Positions 50,680-61,922 of a stretch of 64,000 nucleotides of DNA are shown here, in pieces. Position numbers and translations under genes: made by a program. This DNA is from Arthrobacter ulcerisalmonis (GTDB lineage Bacteria > Actinomycetota > Actinomycetes > Actinomycetales > Micrococcaceae): contig NZ_UXAU01000041.1 in the NCBI RefSeq assembly GCF_900609065.1, positions 1 to 64,000 on the forward strand, read 5' to 3'. The notes under the pieces were generated by a model. That model saw nothing but the letters and a program-made list of their open reading frames with translations. It did not search any database and was not told the origin of the DNA. How positions within the stretch are numbered: position 1 is the first letter of the stretch; each line of letters opens with the position of its first letter.

Positions 50680-51108
50680 ATGTTTCTTGGCACACATTCG
50701 CCGCGTCTTGATGAAAAGGGCCGGATCATTCTCCCCGCTAAGTTCCGCGAGGAACTGGCCAGCGGACTGGTACTGACTCGAGGCCAGGAACGTTGCATCT
50801 ACGTCTTCAGTGAGAAGGAATTTGAGCGGGTTCACGAGCAGATGCGGGAGGCACCAATTTCCTCCAAGCAGGCGCGTGACTACATCCGCGTTTTTCTCTC
50901 TGGGGCCTCTGATGAGGTACCTGACAAGCAGGGGCGCGTGACCATTCCACCGGCGCTCCGGGAGTACGCAGGTCTTGGCAGGGAATTGGCCGTCATTGGG
51001 GCCGGATCCCGCGCAGAGATCTGGGACGCCCAGGCCTGGAACGAGTACCTCGCAGAGAAGGAATCGGCCTTCTCTGAAACCGACGATCCAATCCCGGGCA
51101 TTCTCTGA
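50680..51108 (+). CDS. mraZ: Transcriptional regulator MraZ
   Basis: 142 aa with two SpoVT/AbrB-like halves: [20 protein letters not shown] at the start and [20 protein letters not shown] at the second repeat, each containing the conserved DxKGR-type loop. It forms a ring and controls the dcw cluster. The ATG at 50680 is the conserved start; the longer frame from 50599 runs over the promoter boxes. First gene of the cluster. Confidence 0.95.
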   Translation: MFLGTHSPRLDEKGRIILPAKFREELASGLVLTRGQERCIYVFSEKEFERVHEQMREAPISSKQARDYIRVFLSGASDEVPDKQGRVTIPPALREYAGLGRELAVIGAGSRAEIWDAQAWNEYLAEKESAFSETDDPIPGIL

Positions 51109-51269
51109 CTACCCGGACTCCTACGCTTCTTGGCTGAGAACTCCAGCCGGCCCGCCCACCCAACCACCTGGCTCACTTCCCCGGAGCCAGGCGGAGAGGG
51201 ATGGCAGGCACGGATGGGGCTCTGATCCAAGAAGCACACATTTTTACTCATGGCGAGAGAGGACGAGGC

Positions 51270-52262
51270 ATGACTGAACACCCGAAGCCCACGTCCGAAC
51301 GCCATGTGCCGGTTCTCAAGGACCGGTGCATCAATTTGTTGGCACCTGGTTTCGAGGCCGCCAGGCTCCGCGGCCAGACTCCGGTAGCCATCGATGCCAC
51401 CCTGGGCATGGGCGGGCACTCCGAAGCAATGCTGCAGCGGTTCCCGGACCTGCACCTGATCGGCATCGACAGGGACGAAGAGGCTTTGGCGCTGGCAGGG
51501 GAGCGGTTGGCCGACTTCTCGGCCCGCACCGACCTGGTCCACGCCGTCTACGACGAAATCGAGGACGTCCTGGCCGACCTCGGGGTCACCGAAGTCCACG
51601 GCATCCTGATGGACCTGGGTGTCTCATCGTTGCAGCTGGACGAACGCGAGCGAGGCTTCGCCTACTCGTTTGATGCGCCACTGGACATGCGGATGGACAC
51701 CAGCCGCGGGCAGACCGCGGCAGATGTGGTGAACAACTACAGCGAAGAGGACCTGGTCCGAATCATCCGGAAGTGGGGCGAGGAGAAGTTTGCCGGCCGG
51801 ATTGCCAATCGGATCGTGGCCGCCCGGACCGAGAAGCTTTTCGCCACCACCGGTGAACTGGTGGAGCAGATCCGCTCCGTGGTCCCGGCAGCTGCAGCGA
51901 AAACTGGCGGGCACCCGGCCAAGCGAACGTTCCAGGCTCTACGCATCGAGGTCAACGAAGAGCTTGAAGTCCTTGAGCGCGCGGTTCCTGCGGCAGTGGA
52001 TTCACTGGCCATGGGCGGACGCCTGGTGGTGATGTCATACCACTCGCTGGAGGACAAAATCGTCAAGGGTGTGCTGCAGTCGCGGTCCAAGTCTTCTGCG
52101 CCCCTGCATTTTCCGGTGGAGCTCGAAGAGCACAAACCCGAACTTAAGACCCTGACCAAAGGCACCGAGGTGCCTACCGCCGTCGAAATCGCCGAAAATT
52201 CGCGCGCTGCCTCAGCCAGGCTGCGCGCGGCGGAACGTATCAGAGCCAGGAGAGCTGCATGA
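51270..52262 (+). CDS. rsmH: 16S rRNA (cytosine1402-N4)-methyltransferase RsmH (MraW)
   Basis: 330 aa. SAM-binding motif [20 protein letters not shown], conserved [21 protein letters not shown] and [13 protein letters not shown], and the C-terminal [16 protein letters not shown]. The ATG at 51270 has an AGAGGA; the frame upstream to 51201 lies in the mraZ-rsmH gap, which shows no other feature. Its stop overlaps the ftsL start (ATGA). Confidence 0.95.
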   Translation: MTEHPKPTSERHVPVLKDRCINLLAPGFEAARLRGQTPVAIDATLGMGGHSEAMLQRFPDLHLIGIDRDEEALALAGERLADFSARTDLVHAVYDEIEDVLADLGVTEVHGILMDLGVSSLQLDERERGFAYSFDAPLDMRMDTSRGQTAADVVNNYSEEDLVRIIRKWGEEKFAGRIANRIVAARTEKLFATTGELVEQIRSVVPAAAAKTGGHPAKRTFQALRIEVNEELEVLERAVPAAVDSLAMGGRLVVMSYHSLEDKIVKGVLQSRSKSSAPLHFPVELEEHKPELKTLTKGTEVPTAVEIAENSRAASARLRAAERIRARRAA

Positions 52263-52915
52263 GCATCGCCGCCGTCAAGTCCTTCCCCGCTGCCTCCAGC
52301 CTGTCTGCTGGTAAGGCTCAGCCGGCAGGAAGTCCAGGCGCAGGGCGCAAGGAACGTACTCCGCTCTCAGTGGTCCGTACCGTTCCGAAGAAGCGCCGGG
52401 CGCCCTTCGTGGTGCTGTGCTTCGCCATGCTCGCCGTCGCCTTGGTTGCCGTTCTGGTGCTCAACATCTCCGTCTCCACCTCGCAGTACCAGTTGGTGGA
52501 ACTGCGCGCCAAGCAGAGTCAGTTGACCAAGACCAACCAGGACCTCACCCAACAGGTGCAGAACTTCGAAGCGCCGCAGAACCTGGCGGCCAAGGCCACC
52601 GATCTGGGCATGGTGGCCTCCACGGTCAAGGGCCAGATCGACTTGTCCACGCTGGCAGTGACCGGCAAGGCCACCCCAGCCGTCAAGGGCGCCACCACGG
52701 GGTCGGTTCTTCCCGCCCCCGCCGTGGCCGGCCAGCTCATTGTGGTCCCGCCAGCTACCAAGGGTGAACCGTTGGAGAATCGCAAACCCGCTGAAAGCGC
52801 AGCAGGTTCCGCCGCGCCGGTGGCGCAAGCCCCGGCTGCCGTCCCTGCCGCCCCTAAAGTGGAATTGAACGGCGGAACGGTTCCTGCCCCCGCGCAGAAG
52901 GTCCCCGGTCAGTAA
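52259..52915 (+). CDS. ftsL: FtsL-like cell division protein
   Basis: 218 aa bitopic protein. A basic N-terminal cytoplasmic part, a membrane helix at about 49-70 ([19 protein letters not shown]) and a coiled coil ([20 protein letters not shown]) match FtsL. The last 80 or so residues are Ala/Pro-rich. The position between rsmH and ftsI is diagnostic, since sequence conservation of FtsL is low. It would bridge FtsQ/DivIC-type proteins with FtsWI at the septum. Confidence 0.85.
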   Translation: MSIAAVKSFPAASSLSAGKAQPAGSPGAGRKERTPLSVVRTVPKKRRAPFVVLCFAMLAVALVAVLVLNISVSTSQYQLVELRAKQSQLTKTNQDLTQQVQNFEAPQNLAAKATDLGMVASTVKGQIDLSTLAVTGKATPAVKGATTGSVLPAPAVAGQLIVVPPATKGEPLENRKPAESAAGSAAPVAQAPAAVPAAPKVELNGGTVPAPAQKVPGQ

Positions 52916-52958
52916 GTAGCAGGTCAAGGCAACACAGCGAGCAGCAAGGAAAATCAGG

Positions 52959-54761
52959 GTGGCGCAGAGGACCGGCACGGCACACAGCAGGAAATCGCCC
53001 AACCCCACCAAACGGCTGCGGCTCGGGCTGAGCATCATGTTGGCCCTGTTGCTGGTGGTGGGTGGCAAGCTCTTCCTGGTGCAGGGTCTGGATGTCGGTG
53101 GCAACGCCGAAGCCGCCCTCGACAAGCGGATGACCGAGACGGTCCTGCCCGCTGAGCGCGGCAAGATTCTCGACGCCAACGGCACCGTCATGGCCAGCAG
53201 CGTGATCCGCTACAACGTTGTGGTGGACCAGCAGTTGAACACGGCCACTGACACGTTCCGTCGGCTGGACACGGTCGATGGCGAACGCAAGGTAGTCGCC
53301 GTCAGCCGGGACCAAGGCATCAACGAACTCGCGGCGGCGTTGGGCATGAAGTCCGACGACGTCCGAACGGCGCTGACGGGCGACTCGCGCTATTACGTCG
53401 TGGCCAAAGAGGTCAAGCCCGACGTTGAGGACCGGATCTCGAAACTTCAGATCCCCGGCGTCGTCAGCGAAGGCATCAGCAAGCGGGTCTACCCCAATGG
53501 GTCGGTGGCAGGCGGAATCATCGGCTTCCTCCGTGACGGCACCACAGGCCAGGCCGGAATCGAACAGACCCAGGATGAGCTGCTGCAGGGCAAAGACGGT
53601 AAACGCGTCTACGAAGAAGGTGCCGATGGGCTCCGCATCCCCGTTGGCCTCGATGAACTGACTCCGCCGGAAAATGGCAAGGACGTCAAGCTCACCCTCA
53701 ACTCCGACCTGCAGTATTTTGCCCAGCAGGCCATCCAGAGCCAGACTGACAAGCTCGGTGCCGAATGGGGCGTCATCACGGTGATGGACATCAAGACCGG
53801 CAACCTGGTGGCCATGGCCGACACCAACGCCCCGGACCCGAACAACCCCGGCCTGGTAGCCGCTGCCGACCGCGGCGTCAGGTCCGTCACTGCTGCGTAC
53901 GAGCCGGGCTCGGTACAGAAGATGATCACTGCTGCTGCCCTCATTGACGAAGGCAAAGCGACCCCGCTGAGCGAGTACACCCTGCCGCCGTCGTTGACCA
54001 TCAACGGGCAGACGTTCACCGATTCCTTCTCGCACGGCACAGAGGACAGGACCCTCGCCGGTATTTTGGGCTACTCCATGAACACCGGCACCGTGATGGC
54101 GGGTTCGGCGCTCAGCAAGCAGGAGCGTTACGACTGGCTCCGTAAGTTCGGCATTGGCGAGGCACCGGATGTTGGCCTGCCCTCAACGGCTGCTGGAATC
54201 CTCACTCCGGCCGACCAGTGGGACGGCCGGCAGGAGTTCACAGTCCTCTTCGGGCAGGGGGTCTCCCAGTCCACGCTCCAGACGGTCCGTGCGTTCGCCG
54301 CGATCGCCAACAAGGGCACCATGATCCAGCCGCGCCTCATTGATTCGTACATTTCTGCTGACGGGACCGAAGAGAAAGTGCCTGCCGCGGACACCCGCCA
54401 GGTGGTCTCCGAGGGCACCGCACAGCAGGTCCGGGACATCCTGGAGAGCGCCGTCACCGAGGGCCAGATCAAGGACGCCGGCATCGACGGCTACCGCGTC
54501 GGAGCGAAAACCGGCACCTCTGAGTCACCGTGCGACGACGGCAAGTCGGGGTTCTGCGGCTACACCGCTTCCATGGTGGGAATGGCCCCGATGGACGATC
54601 CGCGGTTTATTGTGGAAGTGGTGCTCCAGCGGCCGAAAGGCAGCATTTACGGAATCACCAATGGACCGGTCTTCCGGTCCGTCATGAGCCAGGTCCTGCG
54701 GACCTACAACATCCAGCCGTCCACCGGCGAGCCAGCCAGGCTGCCTCAGTTCGCCAAGTAA
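52959..54761 (+). CDS. ftsI: Penicillin-binding protein FtsI (PBP3)
   Basis: 600-aa class B PBP: short cytoplasmic part, membrane helix (LRLGLSIMLALLLVVGGKLF), dimerisation domain (PAERGKILDANG), and transpeptidase domain with Ser318-X-X-Lys321, Ser373-Met-Asn375 and Lys517-Thr-Gly-Thr. Cross-links septal peptidoglycan together with FtsW. GTG start. Two Cys residues flank the KTGT segment (CDDGKSGFCG), as seen in actinobacterial PBP3 enzymes. Confidence 0.94.
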   Translation: MAQRTGTAHSRKSPNPTKRLRLGLSIMLALLLVVGGKLFLVQGLDVGGNAEAALDKRMTETVLPAERGKILDANGTVMASSVIRYNVVVDQQLNTATDTFRRLDTVDGERKVVAVSRDQGINELAAALGMKSDDVRTALTGDSRYYVVAKEVKPDVEDRISKLQIPGVVSEGISKRVYPNGSVAGGIIGFLRDGTTGQAGIEQTQDELLQGKDGKRVYEEGADGLRIPVGLDELTPPENGKDVKLTLNSDLQYFAQQAIQSQTDKLGAEWGVITVMDIKTGNLVAMADTNAPDPNNPGLVAAADRGVRSVTAAYEPGSVQKMITAAALIDEGKATPLSEYTLPPSLTINGQTFTDSFSHGTEDRTLAGILGYSMNTGTVMAGSALSKQERYDWLRKFGIGEAPDVGLPSTAAGILTPADQWDGRQEFTVLFGQGVSQSTLQTVRAFAAIANKGTMIQPRLIDSYISADGTEEKVPAADTRQVVSEGTAQQVRDILESAVTEGQIKDAGIDGYRVGAKTGTSESPCDDGKSGFCGYTASMVGMAPMDDPRFIVEVVLQRPKGSIYGITNGPVFRSVMSQVLRTYNIQPSTGEPARLPQFAK

Positions 54762-54836
54762 TACCCCGCACCATGCAGGCAAGCCTCACCCGGCGCTCCT
54801 GCTGGCGCGGGAACATCTAGCACCATCGGAGATCCC

Positions 54837-56471
54837 TTGTCAGAGTTCACCCCGTCCGGCGGTTCCGCCCCGGACGATCAGGCCGGCCGGTCCCCGTTCC
54901 GCCCCGCAACAGTCCACCCCGTCCGCCTGGACGCAATCGGCGACGCGTTGGGCCTCGCCGTACCCGACAGGTTCGGCGCTGTGGAGGTGACCGGCATCTC
55001 CCTGAACTCCCGCACCGTCCAACCCGGTGACCTCTATGTGGCCCTGCCCGGGGCCACCCGGCACGGCGCCGATTTCATCGCGCAGGCCATCAGCGCCGGT
55101 GCCGTGGCGATCCTCACCGACGAAGCAGGCGCCCGGCTGCAGGCGCTCGGCTCCGACGTCGCGGTTCCCGTGGTGGTGGTCCGGCAGCCCCGCAACGTGG
55201 TGGGGCCGCTTTCGGCACTGATCTACGGTAGCCAGCCGCAGGACGGCACCGCGCCCGAATTGTTTGCCGTCACCGGTACCAACGGCAAGACCACCACTAC
55301 CTACTTCATCACCGCCCTGCTGCGGGCTTTGGGCCGGCAGCCGGGCTTGATCGGGACCATTGAAATCCTCGCCGGCGGCGAGGCCATTCCCAGTCTGCTC
55401 ACCACGCCCGAATCCACTGACGTGCACGGGCTGTTGGCCCTCATGCGCGAACGTGGGCTGACGGCGGCGGCCATGGAGGTTTCTTCACACGCCATTTCCT
55501 ACCAGCGGGTGGACGGCGTCCGCTTTGACGTGGCTGGTTTCACCAACTTGACGCAGGACCACCTGGACCTGCACGGGACCATGGACGAGTACTTCGCCAC
55601 GAAGGCCGAACTCTTCACCCCGGCGCGGGCACGGCATGCGGTGGTCACTGTGGATGATCCCTGGGGCCAGCGGCTGGCTGCGCATTCTCCGGTGCCGGTG
55701 ACCACTCTGGGCACGAGCCCCGGTGCACGTGCGGACTGGACCGTTACCGCCAGCACGCCGCGCGGATTGGGCACGGACTTCACCCTGACCGGCCCCCACG
55801 GAGCCGAACTCAAGGTGCATACCGGCCTGCCTGGCAGCTTCAACGTGGCCAACGCGGCGCTGGCCACGGTGATGGTGCTCAGCTCCGGCGTCCCGGTTGA
55901 GGCGGTGCAGGAAGCCTTGACGATACGTGATCCGTTCACCGTGGCCGTACCTGGCCGCATGCAGCTCGTCTGTGAGCGGCCCGCGGCAGTGGTTGATTTT
56001 GCCCACAACACCGACGCCCTTGCCAGGGCGCTCGAAGCCGTCCGGTCCGCCGAGCCGGGCTCACGCCTGATTGTGGTCTTCGGCGCCACCGGCCAGCGTG
56101 ACCAAGGCAAGCGGCCCGCCATGGGCGCCATTGCCGCACGGTTGGCAGACACCGTCATCATCACCGACGACGACCCCCACGATGAAGACGCTGCAGCCAT
56201 CCGGGCAGACGTCCTGGCCGGCGCACACTCAGCGAAAGCAGCAGAATCGTTGGCGGCTGACATTCTTGAAGTCTTCCCACGTGAGGCCGCGATCCAGCAT
56301 GCCGTGCAGCTTGCCCAGCCCGCCGACACCATCCTTGTTGCCGGCCGTGGACACGAGGTCTGGCAGGAAGTGAAAGGCGTCAACCTTGCCCTCGATGACA
56401 GGGTTGAACTGCGCAACGCCTTGACAGCCAGGGGATTGAACGTTCTCCAAGCCGACCGGATAGAGTCCTAG
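54837..56471 (+). CDS. murE: UDP-MurNAc-tripeptide synthetase MurE, probably lysine-adding
   Basis: 544 aa. Mur-ligase P-loop [11 protein letters not shown] near residue 146, carbamylated-Lys region TAAAMEVSSHAISYQRV and C-terminal GRGHEVWQ. TTG start with GGAGA upstream. The specificity motif at residues 445-448 reads DDPH; meso-diaminopimelate enzymes have DNPR here, so this enzyme probably adds L-lysine, as expected for the A3-alpha peptidoglycan of Arthrobacter. The N-terminal 25 residues are an extra Pro/Gly-rich stretch. Confidence 0.93.
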   Translation: MSEFTPSGGSAPDDQAGRSPFRPATVHPVRLDAIGDALGLAVPDRFGAVEVTGISLNSRTVQPGDLYVALPGATRHGADFIAQAISAGAVAILTDEAGARLQALGSDVAVPVVVVRQPRNVVGPLSALIYGSQPQDGTAPELFAVTGTNGKTTTTYFITALLRALGRQPGLIGTIEILAGGEAIPSLLTTPESTDVHGLLALMRERGLTAAAMEVSSHAISYQRVDGVRFDVAGFTNLTQDHLDLHGTMDEYFATKAELFTPARARHAVVTVDDPWGQRLAAHSPVPVTTLGTSPGARADWTVTASTPRGLGTDFTLTGPHGAELKVHTGLPGSFNVANAALATVMVLSSGVPVEAVQEALTIRDPFTVAVPGRMQLVCERPAAVVDFAHNTDALARALEAVRSAEPGSRLIVVFGATGQRDQGKRPAMGAIAARLADTVIITDDDPHDEDAAAIRADVLAGAHSAKAAESLAADILEVFPREAAIQHAVQLAQPADTILVAGRGHEVWQEVKGVNLALDDRVELRNALTARGLNVLQADRIES

Positions 56472-56477
56472 ACCGAC

Positions 56478-57944
56478 ATGATTGCACTTACTGCGGCGGA
56501 GATCGCCGACATCACTCACGGGCGCCTTGACGCCGAACCCGGCATCACGCCGTCGTCCGTTGTGACGGACTCCCGGGAAGCCACCCAAGGCGCGCTGTAC
56601 GTTGCCAAACCCGGCGAGCAGGCGGACGGCCACGACTTCATTGCGGCCGCCTTCGCCGCCGGAGCGACGTTGGCCCTGGTGGAGCGCCCGGTCGCTGCCG
56701 CAGACGGAACCACCTATCCCGCAGTGGTAGTGGCCGACGCCGTAGCCGCCATGGGTGCCCTGGCCGCGGAAGTGGTGCGGCGTATCCGGGCCGCGCGTAC
56801 CGCCCGGAACGAACGCACCACCGTGGTGGGAATCACCGGCTCCGCCGGGAAAACCACCACCAAGGACTTGGTAGCTGGAATCTTCGCCGCCCATGGCCCC
56901 ACCGTCGCGCCGCAAGGCTCCTACAACGGCGAGGTGGGCGTCCCGCTGACGGTCTTCCGGGCCGACGAGGACACCCGCTACCTGGTGATCGAAATGGGCG
57001 CCACCGGGATTGGCCACATCCGCTACCTTTGCGACCTGGTGGCCCCGGACATCGGCGTTGTCCTCGGCGTGGGTACCGCGCACGCCGGCGAGTTCGGCGG
57101 CGTGGAGAACATTGCCCGCGCCAAGGGCGAAATGGTGGAAGCCCTTTCGGCTGCCGGTACCGCCATCCTGAATCTCGACGACGAACGGGTGGCCGCCATG
57201 CGCAGCCGCACCGAAGCGACAGTGCTGGGTTTCTCCGCCGAGGGGCGCAGCGACGCTGGCGTCCAGGCACTCAACGTCGACACCAACGCTTCCGGCAACC
57301 CTGAATTTGACCTGGTGCTGCCGAACCACCCGGGGACGCTGCCGGTCCAGAGCCAACTCATTGGTGCGCACCATGTGGCCAACCTCCTGGCCGCCGCCGC
57401 CATCGCATCTGCTGCCGGCGTGCCGGGGGCTGACATTGCGGCTTCGTTGGGAACGCAGGCAGCTGCGAGCCGGTGGCGGATGGAACGCACCGAACGTGCC
57501 GACGGCGTCACCATCATCAACGACGCCTACAACGCGAACCCCGAGTCCATGCGCGCGGCGCTCCGGACCCTGGCCGACCTTGGCCGTGGCCGGCGCACCT
57601 GGGCAGTCCTCGGCGCCATGCGGGAGCTCGGCGAGGACACCATCCGGGAGCACACTGCCGTAGGCACCCAGGTGGTGCGGCTGAACATCTCCCGCCTGGT
57701 GGTGGTGGGCAGGGAAGCCCGGGCCCTCTACGTTTCCGCGGTCCAGGAAGGCTCCTGGGGCGATGAATGCATCTTCACCGAAGACGCTGATGAAGCCTAC
57801 GAACTGTTGAGCCGTGAACTGCAGCCGGGAGACTTGGTGCTCTTCAAATCCTCCAACGGAGTAGGGCTGCACCGTCTAGGCGATCGGATAGCATTACCCC
57901 CACAAACCCCGCAAAGTACCGATGAAAGGAGCACTCTGCTGTGA
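56478..57944 (+). CDS. murF: UDP-MurNAc-pentapeptide synthetase MurF
   Basis: 488 aa; adds D-Ala-D-Ala to the UDP-MurNAc-tripeptide. P-loop [13 protein letters not shown] near residue 120, [10 protein letters not shown], and [15 protein letters not shown] in the C-terminal domain are typical. Starts six bases after murE, and its stop overlaps the mraY GTG (GTGA). Confidence 0.95.
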   Translation: MIALTAAEIADITHGRLDAEPGITPSSVVTDSREATQGALYVAKPGEQADGHDFIAAAFAAGATLALVERPVAAADGTTYPAVVVADAVAAMGALAAEVVRRIRAARTARNERTTVVGITGSAGKTTTKDLVAGIFAAHGPTVAPQGSYNGEVGVPLTVFRADEDTRYLVIEMGATGIGHIRYLCDLVAPDIGVVLGVGTAHAGEFGGVENIARAKGEMVEALSAAGTAILNLDDERVAAMRSRTEATVLGFSAEGRSDAGVQALNVDTNASGNPEFDLVLPNHPGTLPVQSQLIGAHHVANLLAAAAIASAAGVPGADIAASLGTQAAASRWRMERTERADGVTIINDAYNANPESMRAALRTLADLGRGRRTWAVLGAMRELGEDTIREHTAVGTQVVRLNISRLVVVGREARALYVSAVQEGSWGDECIFTEDADEAYELLSRELQPGDLVLFKSSNGVGLHRLGDRIALPPQTPQSTDERSTLL

Positions 57945-59050
57945 TTGCACTTTTGATCGGGTCGGGCCTTGCCCTCCTCTTTGCCTTGGTTGGCACGCCG
58001 CTCTTCATCAAGCTCCTGGTCCGACGAGGCTATGGGCAGTTCATCCGCGACGACGGACCCACTTCGCACCACACCAAACGCGGCACCCCCACCATGGGCG
58101 GCACCGTGGTGGTGGCAGCAGTCCTGGTCAGCTACTTCCTGACCCACTGGATCATGCTCCTGATGAATCCGGCCTCGCCGGGACCGTCCGCCTCGGCGCT
58201 GATCCTGCTGTTCCTGATGGTGGGAATGGGTCTGGTGGGGTTCCTCGATGACTTCATCAAGATCTCCCGGCAACGCAGCCTGGGCCTGAACGCCAAGGCG
58301 AAGCTCATCCTGCAGGCCGCCGTCGGCATTATTTTTGCGGTGCTGGCACTGAACTTTCCGGACTCGGAAGGCTTGACCCCCGCCTCCACCAAAATCTCCC
58401 TGGTGCGCGACATTCCCTGGCTGGACCTGGCCTTCGGTGGCACCGTCCTGGGCGCCATCCTCTTTGTCCTCTGGTCCAACCTGATCGTCACTGCGGCCAC
58501 CAACGGCGTGAACCTGACCGACGGACTGGACGGTCTCGCCGCAGGTGCCTCCGTGATGGTCTTTGGCGCCTACACGCTGATGGGCATCTGGCAGAGCAAC
58601 CAGTCCTGCGGTTCACCCCGCGAGGCTGGCAGCGGTTGCTACTCCGTCCGCGACCCCCTGGACCTGGCACTGCTCGCCGCCATCCTCAGCGCGGCGTTGG
58701 TGGGCTTCCTCTGGTGGAACACCTCACCCGCCAAAATCTTCATGGGCGACACCGGCTCGCTGGCCATCGGCGGCGCTGTTGCCGGCTTCGCCATCCTTTC
58801 CCGCACCGAACTGCTGCTGGGCATCATCGGCGGACTCTTCGTCCTGATCACCCTCTCGGTGATCATCCAGGTGGGCTACTTCAAGGCCACCGGCGGCAAA
58901 CGCGTCTTCAAGATGGCGCCGCTCCAACACCACTTCGAGCTCAAGGGCTGGGCCGAGGTGACGGTGGTGGTCCGGTTCTGGATCCTCTGCGGCCTGTTCG
59001 TGGCCGTGGGCTTGGGCATCTTCTACGCTGAATGGGTTGTGCTGCTGTGA
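57941..59050 (+). CDS. mraY: Phospho-MurNAc-pentapeptide transferase MraY
   Basis: 369-aa polytopic membrane enzyme that forms lipid I from UDP-MurNAc-pentapeptide and undecaprenyl phosphate. Motifs: [12 protein letters not shown], the Asp pair in [33 protein letters not shown] and [15 protein letters not shown] start overlaps murF; the TGA overlaps the murD GTG. Confidence 0.95.
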   Translation: MIALLIGSGLALLFALVGTPLFIKLLVRRGYGQFIRDDGPTSHHTKRGTPTMGGTVVVAAVLVSYFLTHWIMLLMNPASPGPSASALILLFLMVGMGLVGFLDDFIKISRQRSLGLNAKAKLILQAAVGIIFAVLALNFPDSEGLTPASTKISLVRDIPWLDLAFGGTVLGAILFVLWSNLIVTAATNGVNLTDGLDGLAAGASVMVFGAYTLMGIWQSNQSCGSPREAGSGCYSVRDPLDLALLAAILSAALVGFLWWNTSPAKIFMGDTGSLAIGGAVAGFAILSRTELLLGIIGGLFVLITLSVIIQVGYFKATGGKRVFKMAPLQHHFELKGWAEVTVVVRFWILCGLFVAVGLGIFYAEWVVLL

Positions 59051-60573
59051 CCGTTTCCCCCCGACTTGTTGGCCTCGATACCTGGGATGCCGACTGGGCA
59101 GGGCTCCGCGTGGTGGTCACCGGAATCGGCGTGTCCGGGTTCGCGGCTGCGGACACCCTGATCGAGCTCGGCGCCAGGGTAGTGGTGGTTGACGCCGCCA
59201 CCAGCGACACCGCACGCTCCCGCGCCGATACGCTCCGGATCGTGGGGGCCGTGGACGTGCTGCTCGGTCCCGACGCCGTCACCAGCATTCCCGAGGTCGA
59301 CGGCGAACAGCCGGACCTGATTGTCACCTCGCCGGGCTGGCGTCCCGATCAAGCCCTGCTTGCCGCCGCTGCGCGCGCCCACCTTCCGATCTGGGGCGAT
59401 GTGGAGCTCGCCTGGCGGGTCCGGGTGCGGGAGGGACGCAAGACCGCTGATTGGTTGGCCATCACCGGGACCAACGGGAAGACAACTACGGTAGGCCTGA
59501 CCGAGTCGATGCTGCGCGCAGCCGGGCTGAAGGCCCTGGCAGTGGGCAACGTGGGCACACCGATCCTCGACGCGCTCCGGGATCCCGTGGAATACGACGT
59601 CCTGGCCGTGGAACTCTCCAGCTTCCAGCTGCACTGGTCAGAGTCCCTCTCGCCAGAGGCGAGCGTATGCCTCAACGTTGCCGAAGACCACGTGGACTGG
59701 CACGGTTCCTACGCGTCGTACCTGGCCGATAAGGCAAAGGTCTACGAACGCACCCGGAAAGCCTGCATCTACAACGCGGAGCAGATCGAAACCGAACGCA
59801 TGGTGGAGAACGCAGACGTCGTGGAAGGGTGCCGCGCCGTGGCGTTCACCACCCTGACCCCCGCCATCAGCATGCTCGGAGTTGTTGAGGGCCTCCTAGT
59901 GGACAGGGCCTTCATCGAAGAACGCAAAGACAGCGCCGTGGAGCTTGCTGCCATGACAGATCTTGGCGAACTGGCGCCACGGCACATGGTGGCCAACGCC
60001 CTCGCCGCCGCCGGCCTGGTCCGTGCCTACGGGGTGGACGTCAAGGCCGTGCGGCAGGGAATCAAGGACTACGTCCCCGGGGACCATCGCATCCAGCCGG
60101 TGGCCCGCCACAACGGTGTCCTCTGGGTCAACGATTCCAAAGCGACCAACCCGCATGCCGCAGCGGCCTCGCTGGCCGCCTTCAGCAACGTCGTCTGGAT
60201 CGCCGGTGGCCTGTCCAAGGGCGTCAGTTACGACCAGTTGGTCCAGGAACATGCCAGTCGCCTCAAGGCCGTGGTGCTCATTGGTGCTGACTCGGCGTCC
60301 CTGCTGGCAGCACTGCAGCGACACGCGCCAGATGTCCCCGTGATCCCTGCGCTGCCGGGTGACACTGAAGACGTGCAGTCTGCCGCAGGGGAACACATCA
60401 TGTCCCTGGCCGTAGCGTCAGCGGCACAGGTGGCCGAGTCTGGCGACACTGTGCTGATGGCTCCGGCAGCTGCTTCCATGGATCAGTTCTCTTCCTACGC
60501 TCACCGCGGTGGCGCCTTCATCGAAGCTGTCCGTGAGCTGGTGGAAGGGCAGGCCCAGACCGGCGAGGAGTAA
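59047..60573 (+). CDS. murD: UDP-MurNAc-alanine:D-glutamate ligase MurD
   Basis: 508 aa. N-terminal Rossmann segment [22 protein letters not shown]-loop [11 protein letters not shown] near residue 140, [20 protein letters not shown], and [18 protein letters not shown] in the C-terminal domain. The GTG at 59047 overlapping the mraY stop is preferred to a start at 59032. ftsW follows after two bases. Confidence 0.94.
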   Translation: MTVSPRLVGLDTWDADWAGLRVVVTGIGVSGFAAADTLIELGARVVVVDAATSDTARSRADTLRIVGAVDVLLGPDAVTSIPEVDGEQPDLIVTSPGWRPDQALLAAAARAHLPIWGDVELAWRVRVREGRKTADWLAITGTNGKTTTVGLTESMLRAAGLKALAVGNVGTPILDALRDPVEYDVLAVELSSFQLHWSESLSPEASVCLNVAEDHVDWHGSYASYLADKAKVYERTRKACIYNAEQIETERMVENADVVEGCRAVAFTTLTPAISMLGVVEGLLVDRAFIEERKDSAVELAAMTDLGELAPRHMVANALAAAGLVRAYGVDVKAVRQGIKDYVPGDHRIQPVARHNGVLWVNDSKATNPHAAAASLAAFSNVVWIAGGLSKGVSYDQLVQEHASRLKAVVLIGADSASLLAALQRHAPDVPVIPALPGDTEDVQSAAGEHIMSLAVASAAQVAESGDTVLMAPAAASMDQFSSYAHRGGAFIEAVRELVEGQAQTGEE

Positions 60574-60575
60574 CA

Positions 60576-61916
60576 ATGGTCAGCACGCCCACCAGGCCGC
60601 AGGCCACCAAAACCCAGCCCAAGGTCCCCACGAAAACCCCTCAAGCAAAGCGGCCAACCACGCCGCTGCCTATTGGGGCCCGCATCCGGGGCGCCTATCA
60701 CAAGTTCTGGTCCGCCCTCGAAGGGACAGGAACCTCCCGCAACGGGTCCACGTATTACCTCATCCTGGGATCCACCCTCGCGCTGACGGCCATCGGCATC
60801 ATGATGGTCCTCTCCGCGTCCAGCGTGGAATCCATTGCTGCCGGCGAATCGCCCTACGGCAACGCCTTAAAGCAGGGTGCTTTCGCCGCGATCGGGATCT
60901 GCCTGATGTTTGTCCTGTCCCGCATCAATGTGGTGTGGCTTAAGCGCCTGGCCTGGCCAGGTATTGGACTCGCCCTGGTCCTGCTTGCAGCAGTGCAGGT
61001 GGTGGGTTCATCGGTCAACGGCAACAAGAACTGGGTGGACTTCGGCGGCATCACCTTCCAGCCCTCCGAAGCTGCGAAGCTCGCGTTGGCGCTCTGGATG
61101 GCCACCGTCCTGGCCCGCAAGGGAAAGCTGCTGGCCCGCTGGCAACACGTTCTCATCCCGGCCGTTCCCATGGCAGCAGTCATTATCGCGCTGGTCCTGG
61201 TCGGCAACGACCTTGGCACGGCCATGATCATCATGATGGTGGCCGCAGCCGCACTCTTCTTCGCCGGCGTCCCGCTCTACATCTTCGGCATTGCTGGCCT
61301 CGCCGCTGCGGCGGGAACAGCCGTCATGGCGATCACCAGTTCCAACCGGATGTGCCGCATCACCTCCTGGTGGACAGGTGAAACCTGCGCCAACGGAACA
61401 GACGCCAACTACCAGGCCACCAACGGCCTCTACGGCCTCGCTTCCGGTGGCTGGTTCGGGGTGGGCCTGGGCCAGAGCCGGCAAAAGTACAGCTGGATCC
61501 CCGAAGCCCACAACGACTTCATCTTCGCCATCATCGGCGAGGAACTGGGTCTGGTGGGAACCGTCGTCGTGCTTGTCCTCTTCGCCATCCTGGGCGCTGC
61601 CATCTACCGCGTGGTGGTGGCACAGGAGGGACTCTTCCACCGAGTCCTGGCTGGCACCATCATGGTGTGGCTCCTCGGTCAGGCCACTGTCAACATGGCG
61701 GTGGTGACAGGCCTCATGCCCGTGATCGGTGTACCCCTGCCGTTCATTTCCTATGGCGGCTCCGCCCTGCTCATGTCGCTCTGCGCTGTGGGTGTGGTGT
61801 TATCCCTGGCCCGGGAGCAGATGGCCCCCGCCATCCGGCCCAAACGGGTGCTCACGTTAGGCCTCAAACCGGGCCGGGCAACACCCAAAAAGAAGACTGC
61901 AAGAAAGCGCTCCTGA
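60576..61916 (+). CDS. ftsW: Peptidoglycan polymerase FtsW
   Basis: 446-aa SEDS-family glycosyltransferase with about ten membrane segments, preceded by a 45-residue Lys/Pro/Thr-rich cytoplasmic stretch. Typical motifs: LALTAIGIMMVLSASSVES, GGITFQPSEAAKLAL, LYGLASGGWFGVGLGQSRQK, YSWIPEAHNDFIFAIIGEE and LPFISYGGSALL. An extracellular loop carries two Cys (MCRITSWWTGETCANG). Partners with FtsI to make septal wall. The basic C-terminal tail ends KKKTARKRS. Confidence 0.94.
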   Translation: MVSTPTRPQATKTQPKVPTKTPQAKRPTTPLPIGARIRGAYHKFWSALEGTGTSRNGSTYYLILGSTLALTAIGIMMVLSASSVESIAAGESPYGNALKQGAFAAIGICLMFVLSRINVVWLKRLAWPGIGLALVLLAAVQVVGSSVNGNKNWVDFGGITFQPSEAAKLALALWMATVLARKGKLLARWQHVLIPAVPMAAVIIALVLVGNDLGTAMIIMMVAAAALFFAGVPLYIFGIAGLAAAAGTAVMAITSSNRMCRITSWWTGETCANGTDANYQATNGLYGLASGGWFGVGLGQSRQKYSWIPEAHNDFIFAIIGEELGLVGTVVVLVLFAILGAAIYRVVVAQEGLFHRVLAGTIMVWLLGQATVNMAVVTGLMPVIGVPLPFISYGGSALLMSLCAVGVVLSLAREQMAPAIRPKRVLTLGLKPGRATPKKKTARKRS

Positions 61917-61922
61917 CCCTTG

